Below, in pieces: positions 16,522 to 25,613 of a DNA stretch of 64,000 nt. Source of the stretch: Acetobacter sp. 46_36 (GTDB taxonomy: Bacteria; Pseudomonadota; Alphaproteobacteria; RF32; CAG-239); contig MNTT01000015.1 of NCBI GenBank assembly GCA_001917135.1, positions 1 to 64,000 of the forward strand, given 5' to 3'. The translations under genes and the position numbers were made by a program. The notes under the pieces were generated by a model, which was not told where the DNA came from, did not search any database, and saw nothing but the letters and a program-made list of their open reading frames with translations. Each line of letters opens with the position of its first letter. The first letter of the stretch is position 1.

Positions 16522-17922
16522 TTACTCCCTGCTGCTGCGTCCGAGATTAACGTTAATCGGAACATACTTCTCGTCACGAGAAGCCCTTTCCAGCCCGGCC
16601 TGCTGCTCTTCAAGCATTTTCTGCTTGCGCTCTTCTATATTTTTCTTTTGCTCTTCATTATAAGCCTTGCGTTCTTCTTCCAGCCGTTCGGCATGAAATG
16701 CCTTAGCCTTTTCAAAAATAACTTCGTCTTTCTCCTCCGGTTTTTTGGCTATAGTGTTTTTAATCTTCAAAAAAGCCTTGACCAGCTGATCCGTACTAAT
16801 GCTGTTTTTAGTCAAATCAATCCAGCCCGTAAACCTCCCGTTACTCAGAAACTCGGAAAAATCAATATAAAAACGCTTGGCTTTTTTACAGTTTTTCGGC
16901 GCCAGAATCTTTTTAAGCTCATCGGCATTCGGAACCCGTCCCAACGCCTGTGCAATCTGTTGCGGCGTAATAATACACTCACTCAAATCCAATTCCATGA
17001 TATTAACCCCGGTAAAGTCAAGCCCGGTAAAGTCAACGCCTCTCAGGCTAACCTGCCGCAGGTCAATTCGTTTCAAATCCAAAAGCGACAGATTAATTCG
17101 GCGCAAATTAAGCTTATGCGGATAATACACTGCCAGATATTCCACCAATGCCTGCAATTCTTCTATCGCCAGTTCGTCCATCCGGATATCGATTAAAATC
17201 GCATCCTCAATGTCCGCATCGCGCAAAATGACGCCTTCCATGTTGGCGCCGGTAAAATTGGTGCCTTTCAGCTTAGCGCCGGCAAAAATAGAGTCGCTTA
17301 AATCCGCCCCGGACAAATCAGCCCCGGATAAATCCGCCCCGGTAAAGTCTGTTCCGGTCAATACCGCATCTTTAAAATTGGCATCTTGCAAATTCGCTGC
17401 GGAAAAATCGGCATGCGCCAAATTTTGCCCTGAAAAATCCATCCCGACCATATTTTGACCGACATGATATTCCCCGTCCGCCAAATTTTTGCGCCGCCCG
17501 TTCAAATCGTCATATTTGCTGATTTCATCGGCAATTGAGCGCCACGAATGGCTGAACTCATAAAGCTTGGCTTCAACCTCGCCTTCAACTGTAGAACCGG
17601 ACAGAGCAGCCTCCAGCTCCTTTTCCATCATCTCCCGCGCCTGTCCGAGCTGCGCATAATATGCCCGGAGTTTTTCCATCCGCGGCGACGGTTTCTTTTC
17701 CTGCTTTACAGAAACATCCAAACCGACAGCACCGTTCTGAGAATCACGCTGTTTTTCAGCAGAACCGGCCGACAAACCCTCTCTGCCGGAAATTTCCGCC
17801 GTCCCGCTTCCGCTCATCTCTGGCAGCCTGTCATTTTCCGCAGAAAAACTGGCAACATTCCCCGGACGTATATCCGAAAACCCGGTTCCGCTGCCGGCGT
17901 CATTGTCCCCTGAATGGTCCAT
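16522..17922 (-). CDS. Pentapeptide-repeat protein
   Basis: 466 residues, no signal peptide or membrane segment. The first ~90 residues are polar and low-complexity. Residues about 160-240 form a run of A(D/N)LxX pentapeptides (GADLSGADLSGADLSD, KLKGTNFTGANMEG) that should fold as a right-handed quadrilateral beta-helix; a shorter run follows at about 270-315 (RINLSLLDLKRIDLRQVSLR). The C-terminus (about 385-450) is a charged Glu/Lys coiled coil. The role is unknown; some such proteins mimic DNA and protect gyrase, others are scaffolds. GGGAG precedes the ATG. The 254 bases downstream to the nitroreductase start hold nothing I can name. Confidence 0.85.
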   Translation of the reverse strand: MDHSGDNDAGSGTGFSDIRPGNVASFSAENDRLPEMSGSGTAEISGREGLSAGSAEKQRDSQNGAVGLDVSVKQEKKPSPRMEKLRAYYAQLGQAREMMEKELEAALSGSTVEGEVEAKLYEFSHSWRSIADEISKYDDLNGRRKNLADGEYHVGQNMVGMDFSGQNLAHADFSAANLQDANFKDAVLTGTDFTGADLSGADLSGADLSDSIFAGAKLKGTNFTGANMEGVILRDADIEDAILIDIRMDELAIEELQALVEYLAVYYPHKLNLRRINLSLLDLKRIDLRQVSLRGVDFTGLDFTGVNIMELDLSECIITPQQIAQALGRVPNADELKKILAPKNCKKAKRFYIDFSEFLSNGRFTGWIDLTKNSISTDQLVKAFLKIKNTIAKKPEEKDEVIFEKAKAFHAERLEEERKAYNEEQKKNIEERKQKMLEEQQAGLERASRDEKYVPINVNLGRSSRE

Positions 17923-18015
17923 AAAGCACTACTCCCTTGTAACAACTGCCCTATCATACAATATTTTCCGGAAAAACTCAAGCCCAAATTCGCTATGCCG
18001 TTCGCTGTCCGGAAA

Positions 18016-19380
18016 TTACACCCCTGCCAGATATTCCGGCTTTTTTTTATACAAATACAGACAGAGCAGCGTTCCCGGAACCGCCAGAGCGGCGCTCGCC
18101 AGAAAAAACGCCGGCCAGGATGTCTGGTCCAGAACCCAGCCGGACGTAGACGCAAACACATCCCGCGCAAACCCCGGCAGCGATGACAGCAGGGCATATT
18201 GCGTTGCCGTATATCCTTTATCGCACAAAACTGACATAAAGGCGATTATCGCCGTTGTTGCCATTCCCGAAGACAAATTTTCCAGTGAAATGGTAAGCAT
18301 CAAAAGCCAGACATTGTGCCCCGCATAATAAAGCGGAATATAAAGTGCCGTCGTCAGCCCCTGCACAACGGCAAATATAAGCAGCCCCTTTAACAGCCCG
18401 ATTCGAGCTAAAACGCAGCCGCCCAGCAACCCGCCGGCTATCGTCGCCCCCATGCCGTATAATTTGGAAATATATGCTATTTCAGCCTTGCTGAAACCAA
18501 GCTCGTCGTAAAAAGGATACGCCATCGGTGCAAAATACGCGTCGCTCAGCCGATAGCAAAAAACGACAAACAATGCAGCAACCCAATGCGGTCTCCGCAT
18601 AAACCGGCAAAAAGGCTCTATCAGGGCATAACGCAAAATATCCCTGTTTTTCCTGCCGTCAGATGCGCCCCCGCAGTTTTTTTCCTTGCGCTCCTCCTTC
18701 GCTGCCGCATTTCCCCCGTTCTCCTCCCTGCTCTCACAGATTACTTCTTTGCAAACGCTTGTCTCCTCGTTTCTGTCCACTGGCTCCCTTGCCGTTAAAA
18801 CCGCAGCAATTCCTGCCGCAAGCAAAAGTGCGTTGATAAAATAAACCTGATTCCACGGCATAACCGCCGCCAGTCCGATGGCTCCCGCTCCGGAAACCAC
18901 ATTTCCCAGCCGATAGCCCAGAACATACATGGTAGCTCCGTTGATTTCCCCTTCCTGATTTGTCCGAAACAACTCCACCCGAAACGCATCAAGCACAATA
19001 TCCTGCGTTGCCGAAAACAAACTGACGCAAAAAGCCGCGGCAGCCATTGCCAAAATGCTGTCCGCCGGGCTCAAAACCGACAGCCAAACTAAACTGAACA
19101 GCAGTCCCAACTGAGATAGCAGTGCCCAGCCCCGCCTTTTCCCCAGCCGGCAAAATAACGGCAGCCTGTAAGTTTCAACCAACGGTGCCCACAGCCATTT
19201 GAACGAATAAGGCAGACGCAGCAGCGAAAAAGCACCGATGGTGCGGTATGCGATACTATAATCTTTCAGCCACAGCGACAGCGTTCCGAATACCAGCGCC
19301 AACGGCAAACCGCTTGAAAAGCCGAAAGCTACGGTTATCAGCATTTTCCGGGAAAAATATGCCGTTGCTTTACTCGTCAT
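18016..19380 (-). CDS. ampG: AmpG-like muropeptide permease (MFS)
   Basis: 454 residues with about 12 transmembrane helices. The N-terminal FGFSSGLPLALVFGTLSLWLKD and the loop SATQDIVLDAFRVE are typical of the PAT/AmpG branch, which imports GlcNAc-anhydroMurNAc muropeptides for recycling. A charged cytoplasmic loop (about 200-245, ending near KEERKEKNCGG) divides the two halves. It overlaps the glycosyltransferase upstream by 11 bases, so they are co-transcribed. MurQ at the left end of the window would handle the downstream MurNAc-6-phosphate. Substrate is inferred from the family. Confidence 0.85.
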   Translation of the reverse strand: MTSKATAYFSRKMLITVAFGFSSGLPLALVFGTLSLWLKDYSIAYRTIGAFSLLRLPYSFKWLWAPLVETYRLPLFCRLGKRRGWALLSQLGLLFSLVWLSVLSPADSILAMAAAAFCVSLFSATQDIVLDAFRVELFRTNQEGEINGATMYVLGYRLGNVVSGAGAIGLAAVMPWNQVYFINALLLAAGIAAVLTAREPVDRNEETSVCKEVICESREENGGNAAAKEERKEKNCGGASDGRKNRDILRYALIEPFCRFMRRPHWVAALFVVFCYRLSDAYFAPMAYPFYDELGFSKAEIAYISKLYGMGATIAGGLLGGCVLARIGLLKGLLIFAVVQGLTTALYIPLYYAGHNVWLLMLTISLENLSSGMATTAIIAFMSVLCDKGYTATQYALLSSLPGFARDVFASTSGWVLDQTSWPAFFLASAALAVPGTLLCLYLYKKKPEYLAGV

Positions 19381-20341
19381 CGTCTAAATTAACCTTTTTC
19401 TCTACAATATACAACGGCCGGCGTTTAACCTCAATAAAAATACGGCCGATATATTCCCCGAGAATGCCGAGAATAATCATCTGCACGCCGCCCACCAGCA
19501 AAATAAATACCAGCAGCGAAGCATATCCCGGAACGTCAGCACCGTACATAATCGTCCTGGCTATAATGTAAAGGGCATACAGCAGTCCCAAAAAAGACAG
19601 CATCGATCCAAGATACGTCCAGATTCTGAGCGGCAGCGTCGTCGATGCGGTAATGCCGTCCAAGGCAAAATTCCATAACCGCCAGTAATTCCATTTGCTG
19701 ACGCCGGCCTGCCTCTTTTGCCGGACATATTTGATACCGCAGGACTTAAACCCTGTCCAGCCGAAAATGCCTTTCATAAAAATATTGCGCTCTTTCAATT
19801 CCAATATTGCATCAATGATTTTACGGTCAATCAGCCGGTAATCCCCGGCATTATACGGAATAGGCGATCTCGTCATCAGATTATACGCCTTATAAAAAAG
19901 TTTGGCCGTCCAACGCTTAAGCCACGAGTCGCTGCGCCGGTCGTTACGGATTCCGTAGACCATGTCATATCCTTCTTCCCACTTTTGGATAAACTGGAGA
20001 ATTAATTCCGGCGGATCCTGCAAATCAACGTCAATCGGTACGGCCGCACGCCCGCGGCAATGTTTAAGCCCGGCCATCAATCCGTATTCCTTGCCGAAAT
20101 TGCGGGAAAACTTAAGCACTTTTACCCGGAAATCCTCAGTGGCATACTGTTCCAGCAGATTATAGGTTCCGTCTGTCGAACCGTCGTCAATACAAATGAT
20201 TTCATAAGTATATCCGTCCGCCCGTTCCATCGTTTTGCGGATTGTTTCAAAAAACAGCCCCAGACTTTCCTCTTCATTATAAACGGAAACGATAATCGAA
20301 ATATCCGGATGCCCCGCTGCTGCCGTTATGACTTTGTTCAT
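19370..20341 (-). CDS. GtrB-like polyprenyl-phosphate glycosyltransferase (GT2)
   Basis: 323 residues. GT-A domain (about 13-230): DISIIVSVYNEEESLGLFFE, IDDGSTDGT and the metal-binding VDLQDPPE, then two C-terminal transmembrane helices and IILGILGEYIGRIFIEVKRR, the hallmark of GtrB/ArnC/DPM1-type enzymes. These move a sugar from a nucleotide donor to undecaprenyl phosphate at the inner face of the membrane. AGAGAGGAAAAC precedes the ATG. It is the first gene of a pair with ampG. A paralogue lies at 32428. The sugar is unknown. Confidence 0.88.
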   Translation of the reverse strand: MNKVITAAAGHPDISIIVSVYNEEESLGLFFETIRKTMERADGYTYEIICIDDGSTDGTYNLLEQYATEDFRVKVLKFSRNFGKEYGLMAGLKHCRGRAAVPIDVDLQDPPELILQFIQKWEEGYDMVYGIRNDRRSDSWLKRWTAKLFYKAYNLMTRSPIPYNAGDYRLIDRKIIDAILELKERNIFMKGIFGWTGFKSCGIKYVRQKRQAGVSKWNYWRLWNFALDGITASTTLPLRIWTYLGSMLSFLGLLYALYIIARTIMYGADVPGYASLLVFILLVGGVQMIILGILGEYIGRIFIEVKRRPLYIVEKKVNLDDDE

Positions 20342-20519
20342 GTTTTCCTCTCTTTGGCCAAACGCTGTTTCCTGCCATTTTATCGGCCGCTGCTTTTCGG
20401 CCGTTTTTAAAAGAATTTACCTTTTTTAAGATAATACGCAATTTATTTGCCCTTTATTAACAGATTTAAAGTTAAGCTCTCCTTAAGAAACGAAATGATT
20501 TTTTAGGGAACTGCAACTT

Positions 20520-22091
20520 ATGTCTTTTATCAAATCCATTGCCACCTTTGGCGGCTTTACGATGGTCAGCCGCGTAACCGGCTTTCTGCGCGATATGGTT
20601 ATAGCCAATTTTCTCGGTGCCGGAAATGTTTCCGACGCCTTTCTGGTATCGTTCAAACTGCCGAATTTGTTCCGCAGCCTTTTCGCCGAAGGAGCCTTTA
20701 CCTCAGCGTTCGTCCCGTTGTTTTCTTCCAAGCTGGTTGCCTCCGGACGCGACAAGTCGGTAGAATTTGCCGCCAAGGCCATATCTTTGTTGACATTTTT
20801 CCTCATCGTTTTCACCATTTTGTTTGAACTGTGCATGCCGCTGGTTGTCAGGGTTCTCGCCCCCGGTTTTATGGAAAGCCCCGAAAAAGTTGCCCTGACC
20901 GTCGACTTATGCCGCATAACGTTTCCTTTTTTGCTTTTTATTTCAATCGTTTCTTTTCAGGCAGGAATTCTGAACTCGTTTGACCGCTTCGCTGCTCCCG
21001 CCGCCGCACCGATAATTCTTAATCTCGGCATGATTGTTGCCGGGCTGGCCTCCGTCATCCTATTTGATATGCCGGTATACGGCATGGCTTGGGGTATTAC
21101 CGTTTCCGGTTTCATCGAAGTCATCTGGCTCAAATATTTTCTTAACCGCGAAAGCATCCGTATCCGTCCGGATGTTCACATCCGTACGCTGATGCAGGAT
21201 AAAGAAATACGCACCCTGTTCAAACGCATTGCCCCCGGAGTCGTCGGCGCCGGCATTTACCAGATTAATATGGTTGTAGACACGATACTTGTTTCGCTCG
21301 TTTCCGGCGGTGCCGTATCCTGGCTGTATTACGCCAACCGGCTACAGCAGCTGCCGCTGGGCGTCATCGGCGCGGCAATCAGCGTCGCCCTGCTGCCGCT
21401 GCTCTCACGCAAACTGAAAGCCGGAGAAATCCGGGAAGCCGCCGCCGTACAGGATAAAGCCGTCATATACGGGCTGATGATGTCTCTGCCTGCCGCTGTG
21501 CTATTTGTCTGTCTCGCCGATTCGCTGATTGAACTTCTGTTTGAACATGGGCGTTTCACCGCTTCCGACACATACAAAACCGCGTTGGCACTAAAAGCTT
21601 ATGCCGTCGGACTGCCCTGTTACGTTATGGTCAAAGCGCTGATGCCGAATTTCTTCGCACGCGGCGACACGACAACACCGGTAAAATACAGTTTCGTCGT
21701 CTTCCTGACCAACCTTGCACTCAACTTGCTTCTGATGAAACCGTTCGGTCATGTCGGCATTGCCGCCGCGACTTCTGCCGCGGCATTCGTTTCGCTTTAC
21801 CAATATGTCCGCGGCCTGAAAAAACGCGGTTTCTGGAGCTTTTCCGCCGAATTAAAACGCAAAATATTTGACATTTTCCTTTGCACTTTCGTTATGGGCG
21901 TTCTCGTCTACGGAACACAGGCCGCGCTAAACCGCTGTTTTCCGACACCCCACATCGGAATTTTAATCCTCAAACTGGCAGCTATCGGCACAATAGGGCT
22001 TGCAACTTTTTTGATTGGCGCTAAAATAAGAGGCATACTGGATATTACCGCAATCGCCAAGAATCTGGTTTTAAGGAGAAAAAAAGCATGA
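20520..22091 (+). CDS. murJ: Lipid II flippase MurJ
   Basis: 523 residues with about 14 transmembrane helices. The N-terminal TMVSRVTGFLRDMVIANFLG and SDAFLVSFKLPNLFRSLFAE carry the conserved MurJ arginines; AEGAFTSAFVPLF follows. MurJ flips undecaprenyl-linked peptidoglycan precursor to the periplasm. TTAGGGA precedes the ATG. It opens a long operon: its stop overlaps the next start (ATGA at 22088). Confidence 0.96.
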   Translation: MSFIKSIATFGGFTMVSRVTGFLRDMVIANFLGAGNVSDAFLVSFKLPNLFRSLFAEGAFTSAFVPLFSSKLVASGRDKSVEFAAKAISLLTFFLIVFTILFELCMPLVVRVLAPGFMESPEKVALTVDLCRITFPFLLFISIVSFQAGILNSFDRFAAPAAAPIILNLGMIVAGLASVILFDMPVYGMAWGITVSGFIEVIWLKYFLNRESIRIRPDVHIRTLMQDKEIRTLFKRIAPGVVGAGIYQINMVVDTILVSLVSGGAVSWLYYANRLQQLPLGVIGAAISVALLPLLSRKLKAGEIREAAAVQDKAVIYGLMMSLPAAVLFVCLADSLIELLFEHGRFTASDTYKTALALKAYAVGLPCYVMVKALMPNFFARGDTTTPVKYSFVVFLTNLALNLLLMKPFGHVGIAAATSAAAFVSLYQYVRGLKKRGFWSFSAELKRKIFDIFLCTFVMGVLVYGTQAALNRCFPTPHIGILILKLAAIGTIGLATFLIGAKIRGILDITAIAKNLVLRRKKA

Positions 22092-23164
22092 TGCAAGCCA
22101 TTCTGACCAAGCTCAAAATAACGGCCAAACGCCTGCTTGGCAAATGCGTATACGCGTATGTTTATCTGAAAAACAGTATCTTGGAATTGCGCAGCACGCC
22201 AAACGCCGCCATACCGCCCTCCCGCAAAAAACATAAAAACAGCCTTTTTAACTTTATCGTCCTGTTTGTCGAACGCTGGCGTTTCTTTACCATCGCCCTG
22301 TTCGGTTTCATTGCCGTCTACTATGGCCTGGGCGCCGCCGTCAGTTCTAAAATCAATAACGCGCTTGACGCGCCGCTGGCCATAAATGCATCTTCTCCCC
22401 GCTACACGGCGGCTGCGTTGCTCCACGTTTTAAAAACGCAGGTGGACGATTCCCCGTGGACCCCGGCACTTCCGGCCGTTTTTCCGGCAGCCGTCCTTGA
22501 CAACCTGCCCAATTTTCAGCTTGGAGCCAAAGACAGCGTCAGATATTTCGTAAAGAGAATGGCTCGTTTTTATGGTGACAAAAATCTGAAAGAAGCAGGA
22601 GAGCTGTTAGACTATCCGGCCGACATCTGGCTGTTTTCTCAAACCGGAGAAGACAGGCTTGCTCCCGGTTCTGCCAAACAATATCGCAAAGCTCTGGCCA
22701 AAATTTCAGATTTCGCCGCATCGGGAGACAATCTTCCCGCAATCGAAACCCGGGAAGCCGCATATATGCTCTCCGGCATTGAAAACCTGTTGGAAAGACA
22801 GCTTTCCGCCCTGCATAAACATGTCCTGGAGCATAATTCGGAATTGCTGGACTTTAAGGCCGATGACATATTTTACCGCACAAAAGGCTGCATCTATGCT
22901 GTTTATTATATGCTTTCAGCCCTCTCCAAAGACCATCAGGATTTGATTGTCGAAACCGGACAGTACGAAAATATTACCGCCGCCCTCAGTTTTCTGGGCG
23001 AAGCGTCCGCCCTCAGCCCGGCATCGGTAAAAAATGCCGCGCCCGGGGAAGTCTTCGCCGCAAACCACCTGCTGTACCTCGGGTACTACCTTGCCCGAGC
23101 CCAAAATTACATTAAAACCGTACACAACAGCATCAACACATATGCCCGGAACCAAATGCAATGA
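22088..23164 (+). CDS. DUF2333 family membrane protein
   Basis: 358 residues. One transmembrane helix (about 66-85, FFTIALFGFIAVYYGLG) follows a basic cytoplasmic N-terminus; the rest should be periplasmic and helical. VDDSPWTPALPAVFPAAVLD and NLPNFQLGAKDSV are recognisable DUF2333 signatures. The function of the family is not known. The start has AAGGAGAAA upstream, overlaps murJ by four bases and its stop overlaps the Nfu gene by four bases, so production is coupled to peptidoglycan flipping genes. Confidence 0.85.
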   Translation: MMQAILTKLKITAKRLLGKCVYAYVYLKNSILELRSTPNAAIPPSRKKHKNSLFNFIVLFVERWRFFTIALFGFIAVYYGLGAAVSSKINNALDAPLAINASSPRYTAAALLHVLKTQVDDSPWTPALPAVFPAAVLDNLPNFQLGAKDSVRYFVKRMARFYGDKNLKEAGELLDYPADIWLFSQTGEDRLAPGSAKQYRKALAKISDFAASGDNLPAIETREAAYMLSGIENLLERQLSALHKHVLEHNSELLDFKADDIFYRTKGCIYAVYYMLSALSKDHQDLIVETGQYENITAALSFLGEASALSPASVKNAAPGEVFAANHLLYLGYYLARAQNYIKTVHNSINTYARNQMQ

Positions 23165-23817
23165 CCATAGAGCAAAAAAAACTTTCGGATACGGAATTCC
23201 TTTTGTTTTTTTCCCGTCCGTTTCCTTTTCGCGGAACATTTTATCTGACACCTGAAACCGCATCTGTTTCATCGGACGCAAATACCGTCGCGCCGAAAAT
23301 GAACGCCCAGCCTGCTCCGGATGCGGAACATTGCAGCTGCAGCCTGCCGCTGTCCGGCACAGCCCCTGCCGCCGCATCAAACAGCAATTTAGCTATGCAA
23401 TCAGATAATACCCCGATATTCCTCACCGAATTAGCAACTTCCGGCTTTGCCTCCGAATTGCTTTTAACCGAAAGCTTTATGTATTTGCGCAGCACTGAAC
23501 CCGGCACAGCGGAAGACCTAGAAACACTGGCGCTTGCCGAAATCGACGACTATGCGCCGCTGGCAGATGCAGTAATAACCGCTAAGGAAGATTACACTGA
23601 AACTAAAATAAAAATAATCCTGAAAACGATTATCGCCCCTTTTCTGCAAAAAGACGGCGGAGACATCGAGTTCTGGTCATTTGACAACGGAACCGCCGTC
23701 GTTCGCTTTCTCGGCAAATGTCAGGGCTGCCCCTATGCCCAGAGGACCTTAAAAGAGCGGGTTGAAAAAAATCTCATCCGCTGGCTGCCGCAGGTCAGAG
23801 AGGTCGTTTTACAATGA
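23161..23817 (+). CDS. Nfu-type iron-sulfur carrier protein
   Basis: 218 residues. An Nfu N-terminal domain is split by a Ser/Ala-rich insert (about 32-78) that includes CSC; the C-terminal NifU domain (about 145-218) has IAPFLQKDGGDIEFW and the cluster-binding Cys187 and Cys190 (GKCQGCPYAQ). Such proteins hold a [4Fe-4S] cluster between two subunits and pass it to apo-enzymes. ATGA overlaps join it to the genes on both sides. The insert is the odd point; whether its cysteines matter is unknown. Confidence 0.9.
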   Translation: MTIEQKKLSDTEFLLFFSRPFPFRGTFYLTPETASVSSDANTVAPKMNAQPAPDAEHCSCSLPLSGTAPAAASNSNLAMQSDNTPIFLTELATSGFASELLLTESFMYLRSTEPGTAEDLETLALAEIDDYAPLADAVITAKEDYTETKIKIILKTIIAPFLQKDGGDIEFWSFDNGTAVVRFLGKCQGCPYAQRTLKERVEKNLIRWLPQVREVVLQ

Positions 23818-24905
23818 AAAAACAGATTCTAAAAACATTCTGGATTTTGTCTTTTTTACTTTGCAGTACCTCTTTTGCTGAAAATGCCGTCCAAACCGCC
23901 ACAACAGCAAAAGCCCAGATTGCAACCATTCAAACTACAGCAGCAGAAAAAAAACAAACTGCCGCAACTCAAACCGTTGCATCGGCAAAAGCTGAAACCG
24001 CTGCTGTTTCCCCCCATGCATCGGCGACAGCCCAAACCGCCGCCGCTCCAACCGTACGCAGCCGAGAACCGCAAATGAAGACCTCCGAATTCGGCGGCAT
24101 AATTTACGTTGAAAACGCCACCGTCCAAGAACTCGAAGATTTTTTTAAAATACACAAATATCAGAGGTTTCGCGCTTTGGACGGCGATGCGTATCCCGCC
24201 ATTTTCGTCCGAACGCTGCCGCGGGATTTTCCGCAGATTAAATCTCAGAAATACCGCAACGAACTGTTTATCCGGATTCTTGCCCCGCTGGCTTTAAAAA
24301 TCAATGAAGAAATATTAAATGAACGAAATACCGTATTGCGATTGGAGCGACACTTCAAAAGCAGCGGTTCTCTTTCTCCTGCCGATACCCGGAAGTTGGA
24401 AAACCTAGCCTTGAAATATGACTATTTTACCCGCTTGAAAGGCAGCGAACGCACTGCTGCCCAGCTGCAAAATCTCAAATTGCGCATTGACGCCGTACCA
24501 CCCTCAATTCTGATTGCCGCTGCTGCCATGGAAAGCAACTGGGGCTTTTCCCGTGTAGCTCGCGAGGCCAACTCTTTGTACAAGGAAAAAGTCTGGTACA
24601 CCGGAGAGGGCTTGGAACCTGCTGAAAATAAAGATGACGGTTATCGTTTCCGCATTTTCGACAGCCTGTTGGAAAGTATGCGGAGTTTTGCTCTGACCTT
24701 TAATTCCAACATCAATTACGAACACGTATGGAAAGCACGTGAAGGCTATGCCGACCGCCACGGTGTCGTTATCGGCGAAAGCATTGCCTACGCCCTGTCT
24801 AATGCATCCAATCTGCCAAACTTTGCCGGCATCCTTGATTACACCACTGCCTATTATGACTTGCTCGCTATCGACATCGGACATCTGGAAAGGATAAAAA
24901 AATGA
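23814..24905 (+). CDS. Bax-like exported glucosaminidase
   Basis: 363 residues. Signal peptide (MKKQILKTFWILSFLLCSTSFA), then a ~60-residue Thr/Ala/Gln-rich linker (about 23-85), then a glucosaminidase-type lysozyme fold: PPSILIAAAAMESNWGFSRV with the likely catalytic Glu, SLYKEKVW, and the later FRIFDSLLESMRSFALTFN. Related to E. coli Bax. Expected to cut peptidoglycan glycan strands in the periplasm. Coupled by ATGA overlaps to nfu and to glyoxalase II. The repetitive linker may span or bind the cell wall. Confidence 0.85.
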   Translation: MKKQILKTFWILSFLLCSTSFAENAVQTATTAKAQIATIQTTAAEKKQTAATQTVASAKAETAAVSPHASATAQTAAAPTVRSREPQMKTSEFGGIIYVENATVQELEDFFKIHKYQRFRALDGDAYPAIFVRTLPRDFPQIKSQKYRNELFIRILAPLALKINEEILNERNTVLRLERHFKSSGSLSPADTRKLENLALKYDYFTRLKGSERTAAQLQNLKLRIDAVPPSILIAAAAMESNWGFSRVAREANSLYKEKVWYTGEGLEPAENKDDGYRFRIFDSLLESMRSFALTFNSNINYEHVWKAREGYADRHGVVIGESIAYALSNASNLPNFAGILDYTTAYYDLLAIDIGHLERIKK

Positions 24906-25603
24906 AGTACGAAGTTACGCCTGTCTTGTGCAACGAAAAAAATATGGCCAACTACGCATACATCGTCCACACACCCAACAGGGAAACAACCATTGTCGTC
25001 GACGCCGCAGAAGCCAATCCGACAATTGCCGCGTTAGAAAGATTAAAATTGCACCCCTCATTTATCCTGACGACCCATCACCACTTTGACCATGTTGAAG
25101 GCAACCTGAAACTCAAGGAAAAATACGGAGCCCGAATAGTGGCACCCGAAAAAGAATTTGCCAAAGTCCCCGGTGCGGACATTCCTGCTGCCGAAAACAC
25201 CCCGCTGCTTCTGAATAACATGAAGTTTACCGTCATAAACGCGCCGGGACACACACTGGGGCATGTCTTGTATTACCTTCCTGACGGGAAAATGCTTTTT
25301 ACCGGAGACGTTTTGTTTAATCTTTGCATCGGCGGCCTGTTTGAAGGTACGCCGCAGCAAATGTTCGCCACCCTGCAAAAAATAAAAGCTCTGCCGGATG
25401 ATACGGAAATTTTCCCCGGACACGAATATACGCGCGCATGCCTTTCCCCTCGCTTCAAGGAAACTCCAGATTTTGCCGCATACCTGCAAAAAATGGTTCA
25501 ACGGGAACACGGAGAGAAGGCACCCGCCACCCTTGCCGAAGAAAAAAAGTTTAATCCCTATCTTCAGGCTGCAACTTTAGCCGGATTTATGGGCATGGAA
25601 TAG
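24902..25603 (+). CDS. gloB: Hydroxyacylglutathione hydrolase (glyoxalase II)
   Basis: 233 residues, cytoplasmic. Metallo-beta-lactamase fold with the zinc motif TTHHHFDHVEGN (residues about 58-69), GHTLGHVLYY, FTGDVLF and FPGHEYT, the last a glyoxalase II marker. Hydrolyses S-lactoylglutathione to lactate and glutathione in methylglyoxal detoxification. The usual 250-residue length is nearly met. It starts in an ATGA overlap with the Bax-like gene and ends 10 bases before the kinase gene. Confidence 0.92.
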   Translation: MKYEVTPVLCNEKNMANYAYIVHTPNRETTIVVDAAEANPTIAALERLKLHPSFILTTHHHFDHVEGNLKLKEKYGARIVAPEKEFAKVPGADIPAAENTPLLLNNMKFTVINAPGHTLGHVLYYLPDGKMLFTGDVLFNLCIGGLFEGTPQQMFATLQKIKALPDDTEIFPGHEYTRACLSPRFKETPDFAAYLQKMVQREHGEKAPATLAEEKKFNPYLQAATLAGFMGME

Positions 25604-25613
25604 GAGTTGCGTT